The position numbers and the translations under genes are program-made. This document shows, in pieces, positions 53,462 to 64,000 of a stretch of DNA of 64,000 bases. The notes beneath the pieces were generated by a model. The model did not search any database. It was not told the origin of the DNA and was given only the letters and a program-made list of their open reading frames with translations. This stretch comes from Strix aluco (taxonomy: Eukaryota > Chordata > Aves > Strigiformes > Strigidae): positions 64,664,463-64,728,462 of the forward strand of contig NC_133971.1 of assembly GCF_031877795.1 (NCBI RefSeq), given 5' to 3'. The stretch's first letter is position 1. The number at the start of each line of letters is the position of its first letter.

Positions 53462-55213
53462 AAAGAGTGATGACAGAAAATCTTTCTTATAATGTGTTGA
53501 GGTAGAAGCAGTTTAAGGTATGTAACAAACAAAACACAGCACCCTGCAGGGCTATGCATTGTAGCAATGAAGGTAAAATAATTTGAAGGTGGTTTAAATT
53601 AGCCTTTGAAAGTGACTGCTTTTCTCCAAGCTAGGTTAGCTCAAGTAGATCATCTATATTGCCATTATTCATCGTCAATACTTTCCATTATTCAGGAAAT
53701 AATTTCTGCACTATTTATAACTTGTGCTCCAACCAGAATTTAGATAGTATTCTTTAACATCACCAGTCTTGAATGGAAACTTCAAACTTTTTCAACATGT
53801 GCCTTCAGTACGCTTTTATAGTGGAGTACCAACAAGAGTCACAAAGGATAGTGTGATTTGACCCAATTCCTGGGTGCTGGGGTCTGGGCTGTCAAGAGGC
53901 TGTTGCAGGTTTACATGAGGTATGTCCTGGCAGCATGGTGAGAGGCAGGTGGTCCCGCAGCAGCACTTCACAGCTGAGCCAGGGAGCTCTGAGGCAGCTC
54001 GGGTCCAGCCACTGGTGCAGAAGTGTCTGTGGCAGATGCCACATAAAGTGGACTAAGCTATGACATCCGAGCAGCTTTTGAAATGAGACAGCTCATGTCC
54101 TGCTGACTGAGAAGAGGCAGCAATCAGAACTCTCTGAATTACATGCTATAGAAAAAAAAAATGATTAAGAGCTGAATTTCTGCCTCTTGTTCTAAAGGTT
54201 CTCTTGCTGTCTGTCCTCCCAAGCTGATACACAGCAGACAACTGATAAATGCATTGCTTACATCTTGACATTATATGTTTGTAAAAACATGTTCAGTTCC
54301 TAAATGGGATCTGCTGGCAAAGTGGAATTTGGTGAGGGGGTCAGGTGAAGCACAGCACTAGATTTTTTTTGTAATGCACTACTTTAAGATGCTCCTCCAA
54401 AACTTCAGTGAAATAGAGAAGAGGAAATCACTGTCATTTCTGGTTAGGTGGAACAAGTATACACAGTGGAAATTGTTGTAGCCAAAACTTAAAAGTACAT
54501 ATCGACATAGAAATGGTAAGAATTTCTGGTGTTATATGCTTATTTATTTTATATTTTACATCTTAAATGGAATTTTGTCATTGAGTGTCGAAAATCCAGG
54601 ATATGCAAGTATGCATCAAACAGAGTAGAACAGAGGCAGTGCAGGATTCAAAGACAAGTACCAGTGGTGTCTTACAGCCACTAGCAGTATAATGCACTAC
54701 TTACATACTTGGCTAATTTGTCCACAGAAAGAAACTGATGTGAAGTGAGGAAAAAGTATGAAGTAAAGGTGACTTTACAGTGACATTCATATAAAATAAA
54801 GGTTCTTAATGAAACACAGCTGTAATATTGTTGGTGCCTGATGCAATTCCCTGCCCCCATAAATACTTTGAATGGATGCGTCTTCTCTTTGCTGTGTGTA
54901 TGGAACAATAAGAGATTACTCTTTCTTGGGAATAAAAACAAACAAAAAATTTCAGAGTGCATGTAAAGGTATTTTGAAAACAAAATGTGAATGTGTACAG
55001 AGACTAATACTTCCCAGCAGGGTTTTTGCAGGCATTCAGGTAAAGTATGGAACAGCATCCTATTGCTTTACTACACACCACAACCTGTTTCTGAATACCA
55101 ATAGAATAAATGCAGTGAAAGATAATTAGGAGAGTATTTTCAAATGTAACTTGAGTCCAAATACATACTAGAACTTACTGAAAATCTCCACTTCACAGAT
55201 GAGGAAAGTCACT
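53462..55213. other. Intergenic DNA
   Basis: Nothing recognised between the CR1 copy and the ERVL LTR; a somewhat GC-richer stretch at 53860-54060 is unassigned. Confidence 0.5.
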
Positions 55214-55818
55214 TGTGGTGGTTTGACCTTGGCTAAATGCCAGGTACCCACCAAGTCGCTCTATCACTTCCCCCCCTTTTCCCCTTTTTTTCTCAATAGG
55301 GCAAAGAAGGGAAAGAAAATAAGATAGGAAAACAAAACAACCCTTGTGGGTAAAACAACAGCAGTTTTAATATAAGCAAAGCGAAGCAAAGGTCCGCGCG
55401 TGGAAGCAAAAAAAGAAAACAGATTTATTCTCTACTTCCCATGAACAGGCGATGTCGGGCCTTCTCAGGAAGCAGGGCTCTGATACGCGTAGCGGTTGCC
55501 TCGCAGGACCAAGGGTGACCCCACCCCCTTCCTCCTTTCTCCCAGCTTTATACTGAGCAGACGTCATATGGTCTGGAATATCCCTTTGGTCAGTTCGGGT
55601 CAGCTGTCCTGGTTGTGTCCCCTCCCAAGATGTTGCCCACCCCGTCCCACTGTGGGGGGGGAAATGTCGGAAAGAGCCTTGGTGCTGTGTAAGCACCACT
55701 CAGCAGTAGCCACACCACCAGTGTGCTATCAACACCCTGCCAGCTCCCAGCATAAAACACAGCAGCAGGAGGGCTGCTACAGGGGAAAACCAATTCTGGC
55801 TCAGCCAGACCCGATACA
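55214..55818 (-). mobile_element. ERVL solo LTR with perfect target duplication
   Basis: A 605-bp TG...CA element flanked by TCACT on both sides (55209-55213 and 55819-55823), a 5-bp duplication typical of ERVL. On the minus strand it starts TGTATCGGGTCTGGCTGAGCC and ends GGTCAAACCACCACA; a CTGACC...AAAGGGATATTCCA segment and a TATAAAG box (complement at 55546-55552) match the avian ERVL LTR family also seen at 4502. No internal region remains, so it is a recombined solo LTR. Confidence 0.9.
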
Positions 55819-57480
55819 TCACTTCATTTAGATGCTTTAAAAAATTCAATCAGTAGTTTAAAAAATATGGGATATTTCAAACTAGTCAGTTTTGGACTGA
55901 TCCTGTCTAGGTCATCAGTATTATAAGATTAAAGTAGACTTCTTTGCATGTCATCTTTTGTTCCACAACTAAGAGGCAATTAAGATGTCTCCCTGCTGGC
56001 CACTTACCTCGCATTGAAACTGCTGGCCTTAACTAGGCTGATACTTGTTGTCTTTGCAGATTATATTCTGGAATCCCGATTATGATCCCATTTTATTTTG
56101 GTTAATGATCTGATAAACTCATGAGTAATTCCATTGATTACAAAGAGATTAACAATTTCATGGGATGCAGTAGTTTCACCATATGTTCCATAAAGAAAGC
56201 TAAAATGCTGTCTATTACTGCTCATCACAAATCCTTGAGATCTTGCACTGCTCACACAGTTTATAGTAAATTACATATGGCTTTTTCTTTTTTTCCTAGA
56301 GAGAGTAAATAACCCTTACATGCCTGAATAATGTGTGGGATAAACAGAAGCAAGCATATTCTCACCACCAGAATAATAATTAATGTTTAGTAATTATTGA
56401 AAAGCATTTTTTCTGAAAGTGATATTTGCATTGTTTTCATTCTTACATGCAGCCTTGCAAAGACTCAGTTATACTTTTAGTCTTTTTCAATACCTGATGG
56501 AGTAAACTCTTCTGTACAGAATACTATCTATTGTTGCTGTGTAAAACAGGAAGGTCACATCTGCATTACCACACTGCATTTGATCCCATTCTTGAAAAAA
56601 AATCAATAGTATTCAAGGATCAGGGAAAAGGGAACCCAGGGAGTTGGTGGACAGGCATTGTTTGCTTCCTATATGCAGCAGGACAGTAAAGGGTCCACTC
56701 TAGCTAGGTTTAACTGTATTAAAATGGAGAGCTCAGTAGTCACAGCTGAGAGAGAGCTTACAAAGCTGTTCCTAACTCCTTCCCAGCTGTAAGCTGTTAT
56801 TTTCAAACTGAGGGGCTGGTGCCTGGCTGTGTGTTATTTTGGATGCAGTAAAAATATAGGAGACTCAGTCACAGGCCAAATATACAGTGTGAAGATAATT
56901 TTTAAATGGTTAGCTTAGTTAAACTACTGGAATGAAAGGCTATATTTACTCTCTATATGAGCATTGGGAGATAAATGTTAGAGAAGGAAAAAAGACAACA
57001 TCAGAGCTTAAGAGTTAAAATCACCAAAAAAAAATAGATCAGCCAGGAGTAGCTTCAGACTGGGAATTAAAGACAATTGCAAATCATCAAAAGAATGTGT
57101 ATCTGAAGTATTCCTCCAGTGGAAATAGCAGCACAAATCCTGAGTACTTTAAGAAGATGGAATCTGCATGTGTAACCTGCATGTCAAATCCTGTTAATAA
57201 AAAGGAATATAAGATATAGTTGCTTCCAACAGCAGGGAGCTGGTTAAAATTTAAATGGTGAGCCAAACTGAATATTTGCCACTTCATGAAGATGAGCACT
57301 TTGCATCTGCACAGACCAGCTGAGCCTGCCAGGCCTCCTCACAGTTGCACTGAGATAATTTGTGGTTCAAGACTGTAGCCCTCATCCAGTTTCAGACAAA
57401 ACTGCCAACAAGCTGTAAGACTTTTATGAGAGAAAAATCAGTCCAGGAACTGAACCCTAATAAGCTTGAGATTTATCCTT
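55819..57480. other. Intergenic DNA
   Basis: AT-rich, no feature recognised. Confidence 0.5.
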
Positions 57481-57589
57481 GAATGAATATTAAAGTCTCC
57501 CCAGTTGCTGGCACCACCAGCTGCTGTGATATACTGTTGCACAAGATGGGACTCCCCTGTACCCATAGCCAAACCACTTGCACTCTCAC

Positions 57590-57840
57590 CCTCAGAGACA
57601 ACCACACCCACTTACTCCTGGCTACTTCACCAGCCCAGCGCCAAGTCCAGTGTGATCCTCGTTGGCACTTGCACACCCACTTGCACACCCACACCCACTG
57701 TGGTCGCTGCATCACAGACACAATGCTGCCACCTGCCCTCTGGACTCAGCTGCTGCACTTAGACCCCATATGTGTGCACACATGTGCACACACACATGTA
57801 CACACACACACACACCCCCATGCACACACACACAGGACAG
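57590..57840. repeat. CA/CACACC-rich low-complexity tract
   Basis: Imperfect runs of CACACCCACTTG and (CACA)n, densest at 57775-57835. Open frames through it (for example 57662-58219) are Thr/His-rich by-products of the repeat. Confidence 0.8.
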
Positions 57841-58420
57841 AGTGAGGAAGGACTGTTGTGAGCAGCTGGGACAGACTGCACTGGCTGGGTGCAGGGCATG
57901 GCTGACAAGTGTACTCATCAGCCAACTACTTACCTTCCACCGGCCCTTTATGCCCCCTTGCCCCTCATTTTCCCACTTCTGGTCCTCCACAGACCACCTC
58001 AACCCCCTTTTCACACCTTTGGTTCCTCCCCAGACATTCCATAACAAATCCTATGGAATCGAAGCCGCTCTTCCCCTGCATCCACAATGTGTCCCCCAGC
58101 ACTGGACAGTAATCCCCTTCAGCCAGAAGTGTAACCTGATGGCTGCTGATGGTAGGTTTCATACTGGGTGTGGTCTGGGGCTCCCCTGGGACAGCTCTGG
58201 GAGGGCCATGGCAAGGTAGTTTGTTCTGAGGAGCCTTTGATTTGGGTTCCCACCTGCCGTCCTGCCCCTGGGCTACCTGAGGCTTGTGTGATGGGCCTCT
58301 GATGGGCTGGTGGCCCGTGGGTGAGCCTGGGAGCAGCCAAGCCAGGGTATTTTGTTGGGTCCCCCTCCTGATGTTGCCACTCTGTGCTCCTTGGTGGGTG
58401 TACACACAAGCTTTAGCACA
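57841..58420. other. GC-richer unassigned block
   Basis: Follows the CA-rich tract and has higher GC than its surroundings. No domain, splice-site chain or repeat family is recognised; it may belong to an unnamed mobile element. Confidence 0.3.
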
Positions 58421-60651
58421 TAACCTAACAAAACCAGTTCAGTAATCAAGATCTACACCATACCATACACAAAGAAAGCAAGTACCGAACACAAAGAATT
58501 TTATGAAAAACTGTCTTTTACCTTCCAAATCCCATGGCCTTGAGCGCCCATATAATAGTGCAGGAAAATGACTTCTCATATTGCGATCTCTCATCTTTGC
58601 TTGTGAAAGAGCAAGTAACAATGGTGAAAGAAAGAGGCAATGCTTTCAACTTCCCAGGGTGATTAGCTCTAGTTAGTCTACCATTAGTTTCTCCATACTG
58701 TCCCTTTACTGATTATTAATGACTGAGTCTCTTGGCATCATTTACTATTGTCTGAGAAAAAGAGAATGGAAATTAATAAATATTCAACCTGGGGGAAAAC
58801 TGTCTGCATGACAGGAGATTACAGACTGGAAAAACTGGTTTAAACTGGCAAGTTTGATAAAGGCTAAAGCATATCATTAAAGTACAATGACATTTGACAA
58901 ATTCAATCACACTGCTACCTCTAGACCTATGCAGGAAAACAGAAAACAGTTCTGCTTCATTAAATTTTTCTTCTGTTTTATAAGCATCTGAGATAAAAAG
59001 AGGAGAGCATTTGCTTGCTTGCTTGGTGCTCGCTTTGTAATGAAGACTTTCAATTAACATTTCAAATATGACCTTTAAACTATGTCATCTTTGACAGTAA
59101 AGCTGTATTTCAACAAGAGTAACAATGAATTATATTTTCTCTCCCATGACATTACAACTATGCTGTCTCTGGGGTATTTTTTGTAGGGTTATACATCTTT
59201 GAATTTTTCATATGTAAATAGAAACATCTCAGATGTAATAATAAAATCAAGGTATCACATTTTAAGGTTTTAGGTAAAAATGATCATTTTCAGCAGAATG
59301 TGGCTTCAGTCATCTTAAAGCAAGACAATTAGATTTCAGCTATTTTGCTTTTCAGATCTTTGGGTTTTTTCCATATTACAAAATTACATGTACTCCTGAA
59401 CACTTCCAGTAAGTACTAGAGTTTCTTTGGGATATCTCATGACAAGCGTGGTTTATCACATAGGAAGGTGTAAATTTAATTTATTCTTTCCATTAATTTT
59501 TAACTTGCTTGCATACTTTGCATAATTAAAGTCTGCTTTAGTGCTAGAACTATTTGCTGTGGCAGTCCTGAATTGAAACCTCTGAGTGTTCAAGATTAAA
59601 TATAAAACTTATGTCTTCTATTTTTAAATCCCCCCATTCACACACACAAACACAAACACTCACATGTCTTAACTTTGGGGTTCTGCTGACATTTCATAGC
59701 ATTTTGTTACTTCTAGAACATCTCAGCAACAGAAGCCTGTCTTTCTCCAGAATTATGCCAACACCTTATAGATTATTCATTTAACTTCATAGTTTTTTGC
59801 ACAAAGACCTTGATGCTGCAAATACCTTGTGTTGTTTGCTCTTAACTTGCATGATTGATGGTCCCATTAGCACTGCTTAGCTTTCAATTACAGTATCTTG
59901 AGAGTGATAACAATTATTTCTTAACAACTTAATGATATGACCTTTAGTACCTCTTAAAAACCCCAATGTCTATTATAAATCTTTATGTTTAACACACACA
60001 ACCTCTTCAATTTTACAACATCTTTCTTCTGTTCTAATGTGGCATTACACTACATATGCCACTATGACAGCAGACAGTCTGGGCATATTTTACAGCTCGG
60101 TGTTTCACAGTGGTTCACCCTCTGTGCACACTTGTAGCCTGCAGCCTCCAAGCAAATGCATCTTTTGTGGTCTCATGGAGGATGACAGTACTTTCCACTG
60201 ACTTTACAGAGGCACAACTGGTTGGCAAAAGTGCCAACAAGGACAATATGAGTTCACATAGCCTGATTTTAACAATAGCTCATTCTGACTCTCTTCACTA
60301 GGGAGCAACACAAGGGAGATACTTCTGAGTCAAACACATAGCAGCTGGAAGACATAGATACGCACCAGGCTGAGTGAGGTCTGATTTGGTGTTGACCCTG
60401 AAGAAAACATGATCTTTTAAGGGCATTGGATAGCAGAAGCAAACACAGTTGTCCCTATTGTCAGCTTCCACAGCACACTGCACTGGAAATTCATCAGCTA
60501 GCCAGAGGGAGCATATGAAGAGTTATGTTACATTTAAGGTAATGAGTTAATTTGGTAAGAAATGAATCCCCTTGTGTTCTAGCCAGTCCTCACAGATTAG
60601 AGGGGCTAGGGGTGGCTGGACTTATCTCTTAATAGGTATGCCAGGTATGGC
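58421..60651. other. Intergenic DNA
   Basis: AT-rich, with a short CACACACAAACACAAACACTC simple repeat at 59639-59663. No gene recognised. Confidence 0.5.
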
Positions 60652-60910
60652 TGTAACTGTAGGCCTGACACCAGATGCACAAACAGCCCGTATGCTGTAG
60701 GTCCGGTTGCATTCAAGAGAAGCAGTCAGGTTCATGAATAGTACAGTTTATTCTTATGCCACATCTACAGATTCTTTGAGATTGCCTACAGTAAATGCAC
60801 AGGCTATATAGCACTACACAAAAACCCAATTGCAATCATACACACACTTAACTCCTGGGTAATCACTCGGCATAGCCAAGGGCTCAAATCTTACCAAAAG
60901 GCATCCCTTT

Positions 60911-60935
60911 GGGGGGGGGGGGGGGGGGGGGGGGG
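60911..60935. repeat. Poly(G) homopolymer tract
   Basis: Twenty-five consecutive G residues inside the presumed U3 of a minus-strand LTR; on that strand it is poly(C). Confidence 0.92.
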
Positions 60936-61126
60936 CGAGGAGCACAAACCTGTCCATCTGTCCCTCCAGTTTGGTATCAGATTATCATGCCTCCGAGTTA
61001 GATACAAACTGGGGTAGTATTTATCTAAGTACGTATGTGTGAGTGGGTGGGACTGTGGCCAAGCCATTGTTTCTTAATTAATGACACAGCACATTCCTTG
61101 GTGCAAGGTGTGCGCTGGTTTTGTGG

Positions 61127-61256
61127 GAAAAGAGGAAGAATGAGAGATAAGGTCTGCAGAGTACTGCAAAACAGTCCCTGAGAGAAGTGGAAGAGCAGGA
61201 GATAAATCTGCATAGTCATGTCAAATGTTCTTTGAGAAAAGTGGAAGAACAGGACT
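61127..61256. repeat. Tandem repeat, about 55-bp period
   Basis: Units start at 61127, 61182 and 61236, each opening with a variant of GARAAGWGGAAGARCAGGA and continuing with GATAARTCTGCA in the first two; the third is partial. Spacing is 55 and 54 bases. Likely a duplicated U3 enhancer-type unit. Confidence 0.7.
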
Positions 61257-61296
61257 GTGCGGCCTCCATCTCACTTCGCATTTCTCCTTGGTGCCA

Positions 61297-61900
61297 TGGC
61301 AACACAAATCACTGGATGTTCATCCCATCCCGTGTCTGTTCTCGGCACCACGTGTTAAGGAAATGTGTGTTTTGCAGTTTTTTCACTGTTTTGCTTTTTT
61401 CACACTTCCAACAAGTTAATAAGGGAGAGATGGCTGTAGTGTTTAAATTGCAGTTTTAGCAGACTGGTAGCCATGGGGTTACCACTTCACAAAATATGGA
61501 TGAATATAATAATGGAGAGGGGACTCATGATCACAATTTTGTTATTGTGCTCATTGCTTTGTAAACTATCACTTGAACTCGCTATCAAACAACTGTGTTA
61601 ATTCTCCAGTTAGTCATTGCAAAGCACCATAACTTCTTGAATTTAAGGGTGATGTTTCTTTTTATCAATATATCTGACAGTGCTCTCAGGGATTTCAAAA
61701 CCACTAATTAATAGGTGGTCAACAAGTTGTTAAGTAATGTTGTGTCTCTAAATTCAGATGGAATGGTCATAAACAACAATTTAAGGAACATCCTTTAATT
61801 GTAAGAACTATACTGGCTGTGTCTGTAATGCACAGGGTTGGATGTTAAGATTTAATGATCACTTGATGTTCACTTCATCAAGAAAATCGAGGCTGCCCAC
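61297..61900. other. Intergenic DNA between two LTRs
   Basis: No gene recognised. Contains TGGTGCCGAGAACAG on the minus strand (about 61331-61345), which recalls a retroviral primer-binding site, but no LTR end is visible beside it. Confidence 0.35.
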
Positions 61901-62362
61901 TGTTATAGATTAAAAGTAATTTAGTGGGAAATAACCACTTCTCAATTTTTAGTGATCAATAATAAATTTATTAGCAAGCGGCGAGTGAGCAAAACAGCGC
62001 TGGGTGTGCCGGGAGTCTCTGCTCTACCAGGACACACACCTGACCCGGCAGAACCGAGTCCCTTTATAGTGTAGGCTTCATCCATATTCATGATGGGCGT
62101 ACCCTGAGGGGTCTGCAAAGCTGTAAACAAGTTTTCCCGGGCTTTTCTCAGGTTTTCGCGGGCTTTTCTCAGGTTTCGGAGGGCTTGTCTCAGGTTTCAG
62201 TCACAGAAGGGGGGATGACTCAGCACAAGTGTTTTTGTAGTGGCTTGAAGATGGGGGCCATTTTAGCTCCCTTCTAACAACTGATTTTAACAATAGAAAC
62301 TATATACATATATCTTATTTCTTATTTACATAAGAGAATTACAAAACTGTTCGGCCACAACA
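61901..62362 (-). mobile_element. ERV LTR with 21-bp tandem repeats
   Basis: A 462-bp block with inverted ends TGTTATAG...CCACAACA (6 of 8 positions complementary). On the minus strand a TATAAAG box (complement at 62062-62068) is followed about 95 bases later by AATAAA (complement at 61967-61972), giving a U3-R-U5 layout. Three 21-bp units lie in U3. No clear target duplication: flanks are GCCCAC and TCCTGA. No internal coding region adjoins it. Confidence 0.65.
62138..62200. repeat. Three tandem 21-bp repeats in LTR U3
   Basis: Units begin at 62138, 62159 and 62180 with the core GGGCTTTTCTCAGGTTT and differ by a few bases each. Position upstream of the TATA box fits an enhancer repeat. Confidence 0.85.
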
Positions 62363-64000
62363 TCCTGACTACAACTTCTTTTTCCCCTTGAGATTTGAAT
62401 AACAAATACCATATATGTTTTATTACACCCACACATCTAAAAAATCAGGTGTTATGTGCTTAAAAATAAGAAAACAGAAGTTACTTCAACAAATAGTTGC
62501 TGTGATCCAGTGAAATCTATATATATACTGGACAATCAGAAAGCTTTTACTGAAGTAAAAAAAAAAATGCTCAGAGCTGCATAATTAACTATAGTGGATT
62601 GTGATACTCAAAGGAAGACTGCAGTTCGTTAATAAAACCACAAGTGCCTTGAAAATGCCTTGTCTCAGGATAATCCTTTAACTCCACTCATAGGTTAATC
62701 AGTAAGCATGTGAATGGCAAAGCAAACACTGTGGAAACTGACACAGTACTTCGGAAAACATTAAATGCTGAAAAGCTGAGGAGATGGAGCAAAGTACAAT
62801 ACAGTTAAATTGGGCAATGCGTCAGAGTTAAATTTTGATTCAGACGACAGCGCTTTTACAGTATATATTTAACTTTCAGAGGTAGAACTAGGCCAGACTT
62901 AGAAAACATCTGTATTTTCATATAAACCAGTGTGATTTCTGGATGTTCTCATAAGGATCTCAGTTTGGGCATCTTTATAGTTGACCCTGCCAGAAAGTCC
63001 ATATTCAGACCTTTGATGTGAGGTACAGTAATCAAAACACATTAGTATGTTTTCTGGTATTCTATGACTAAGGACTAGTGGATCGACAATCAAACAGTGA
63101 CTACATGTAGAGAAGACCAGCCCTTGAATTCTGCCCTGTAATATTTTGTTCCCCTAAGAAAAAGTGGAAAATCTGGTAGCACATCTCATTTTAAAGAAAT
63201 AGGATTTGATTACTCTTTGGAGAAAATCTTGCTCTGACATTTTTTAAGAGCTCTATCTATAATCTTGTGCTGATTTGGTTTGCTGCAACTTCTTTAAAAA
63301 AAAAAAATAGATGCTCTTCTTATTGTATACTGGAAATAAAAAGTCAGAAAAAAATTAACTTTTTGTTACCTTCACTAGAAAATTGTTGAGGTTCTCCCTG
63401 GGAAATTTGTTACAAGTAAATACAGTCAAGAAGCATTTAACTTTTAACCTGTCAAAGAAATACTGGTAGAGAACAAGACATTCATTTCTAAGATGAAGTC
63501 AGTCTCCAGTGTGTTGGCAAACACAGGCTGGAGAAATGTGAAGCACCTTGATTTCTCTCTGTATTTCAGAGACCATAAAACCTTGATAAGAATTTCAAAT
63601 AAGTATTCTACTTGTGTAGCATGGCTTACCAACCCTGTAGAGACATTCCCTAAAGAAAAGGCTAGCATATAAAAACAAGCTACTCTTATAAAATTGTCAT
63701 GATGATTATTTCCTCTGTGTTTACAGAATGAGTATCAAAGGTCTCTAAAGTAAACTTTTTCCATTTGAATAGTGCCTGAATTGATACACTGGTGCCAACT
63801 ATGCTTGGGTTCTTGTGAGAATAATAAAGGTATGTGGGAAACAATCAGATATCACAAATCCTTTATGGCATGACATTTCTAATGTGTGTTGTGCAATGTG
63901 TATTTTTGTATCTGGTCCCTGTTGAACGAGAGACCTGACTAGCAATGTACCTTGTACTGCCAGCTGCCTGTTTGCCATGGCTTTGACTTATGGGCATTAG
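62363..64000. other. Intergenic DNA to window end
   Basis: AT-rich, no gene or repeat family recognised apart from short A-runs. Confidence 0.5.

Larger units (their letters stand above)
60652..61296 (-). mobile_element. Probable ERV LTR with 55-bp tandem repeats
   Basis: The left end begins TGTAACTG. On the minus strand a TATATAG box (60804-60810) precedes AATAAA (60747-60752) by about 60 bases, the LTR core layout. The right end is tentative: CA at 61295-61296 is followed by TGGC, matching TGGC just before the left end (60648-60651), a 4-bp duplication as in class I ERVs, but terminal repeats match poorly. The presumed U3 contains a G25 run and tandem repeats (separate entries). No coding remains. 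Confidence 0.5.

Noticed and set aside
57662-58219. 185-codon frame with His/Thr repeats
   Set aside because: Driven by the CA-rich repeat; no domain or splice context.
47000-64000. First exon of ADAMTS19 downstream of ISOC1
   Set aside because: No CpG island, signal peptide exon or metalloprotease motif was found in this part of the window.

Overview
The window is nuclear DNA of a bird. The evidence is a CR1-type LINE with the avian ATTCTATG tail, several LTRs that match avian ERVL/ERV consensus sequences I recognise, and two vertebrate genes with GT-AG introns. In the human genome SLC27A6 and ISOC1 are adjacent on 5q23.3. From memory this block lies on avian chromosome Z; that is an inference, not something the sequence shows.

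Layout: (1) 1-9.1 kb holds the last five coding exons of SLC27A6 (+ strand), which encode the C-terminal 231 residues of a fatty-acid transport/very-long-chain acyl-CoA synthetase protein, followed by a 3' UTR with AATAAA at 9094. A sense-oriented ERVL solo LTR with a perfect 5-bp target duplication sits in one intron. (2) 9.1-29.9 kb is AT-rich intergenic DNA with no convincing gene. Between 24.5 and 27.9 kb lies a pile-up of LTR sequences, including one LTR inserted inside another. (3) 29.9-31.4 kb is a CpG island that contains the ISOC1 promoter, first exon and an upstream ORF ending two bases before the ISOC1 start codon. (4) 30.8-46.3 kb is the complete five-exon ISOC1 gene (297 aa; isochorismatase-fold cysteine hydrolase with D120, K183 and C214 all present), with an antisense LTR in intron 1. 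(5) 46.3-64 kb is intergenic and contains a 5'-truncated CR1 with an uninterrupted 272-codon reading frame, an ERVL solo LTR with a perfect target duplication, a CA-rich low-complexity tract, and two further minus-strand LTRs carrying short tandem repeats in the presumed U3.

The two genes lie head-to-tail on the + strand and are not known to work together; SLC27A6 acts in lipid uptake/activation, and ISOC1 is a putative hydrolase of poorly defined substrate. I found no rRNA, tRNA or CRISPR, and no clear new system. The most interesting items are the nested LTR with a CCCC target duplication, the ISOC1 upstream ORF, and the tandem repeats in the minus-strand LTRs.
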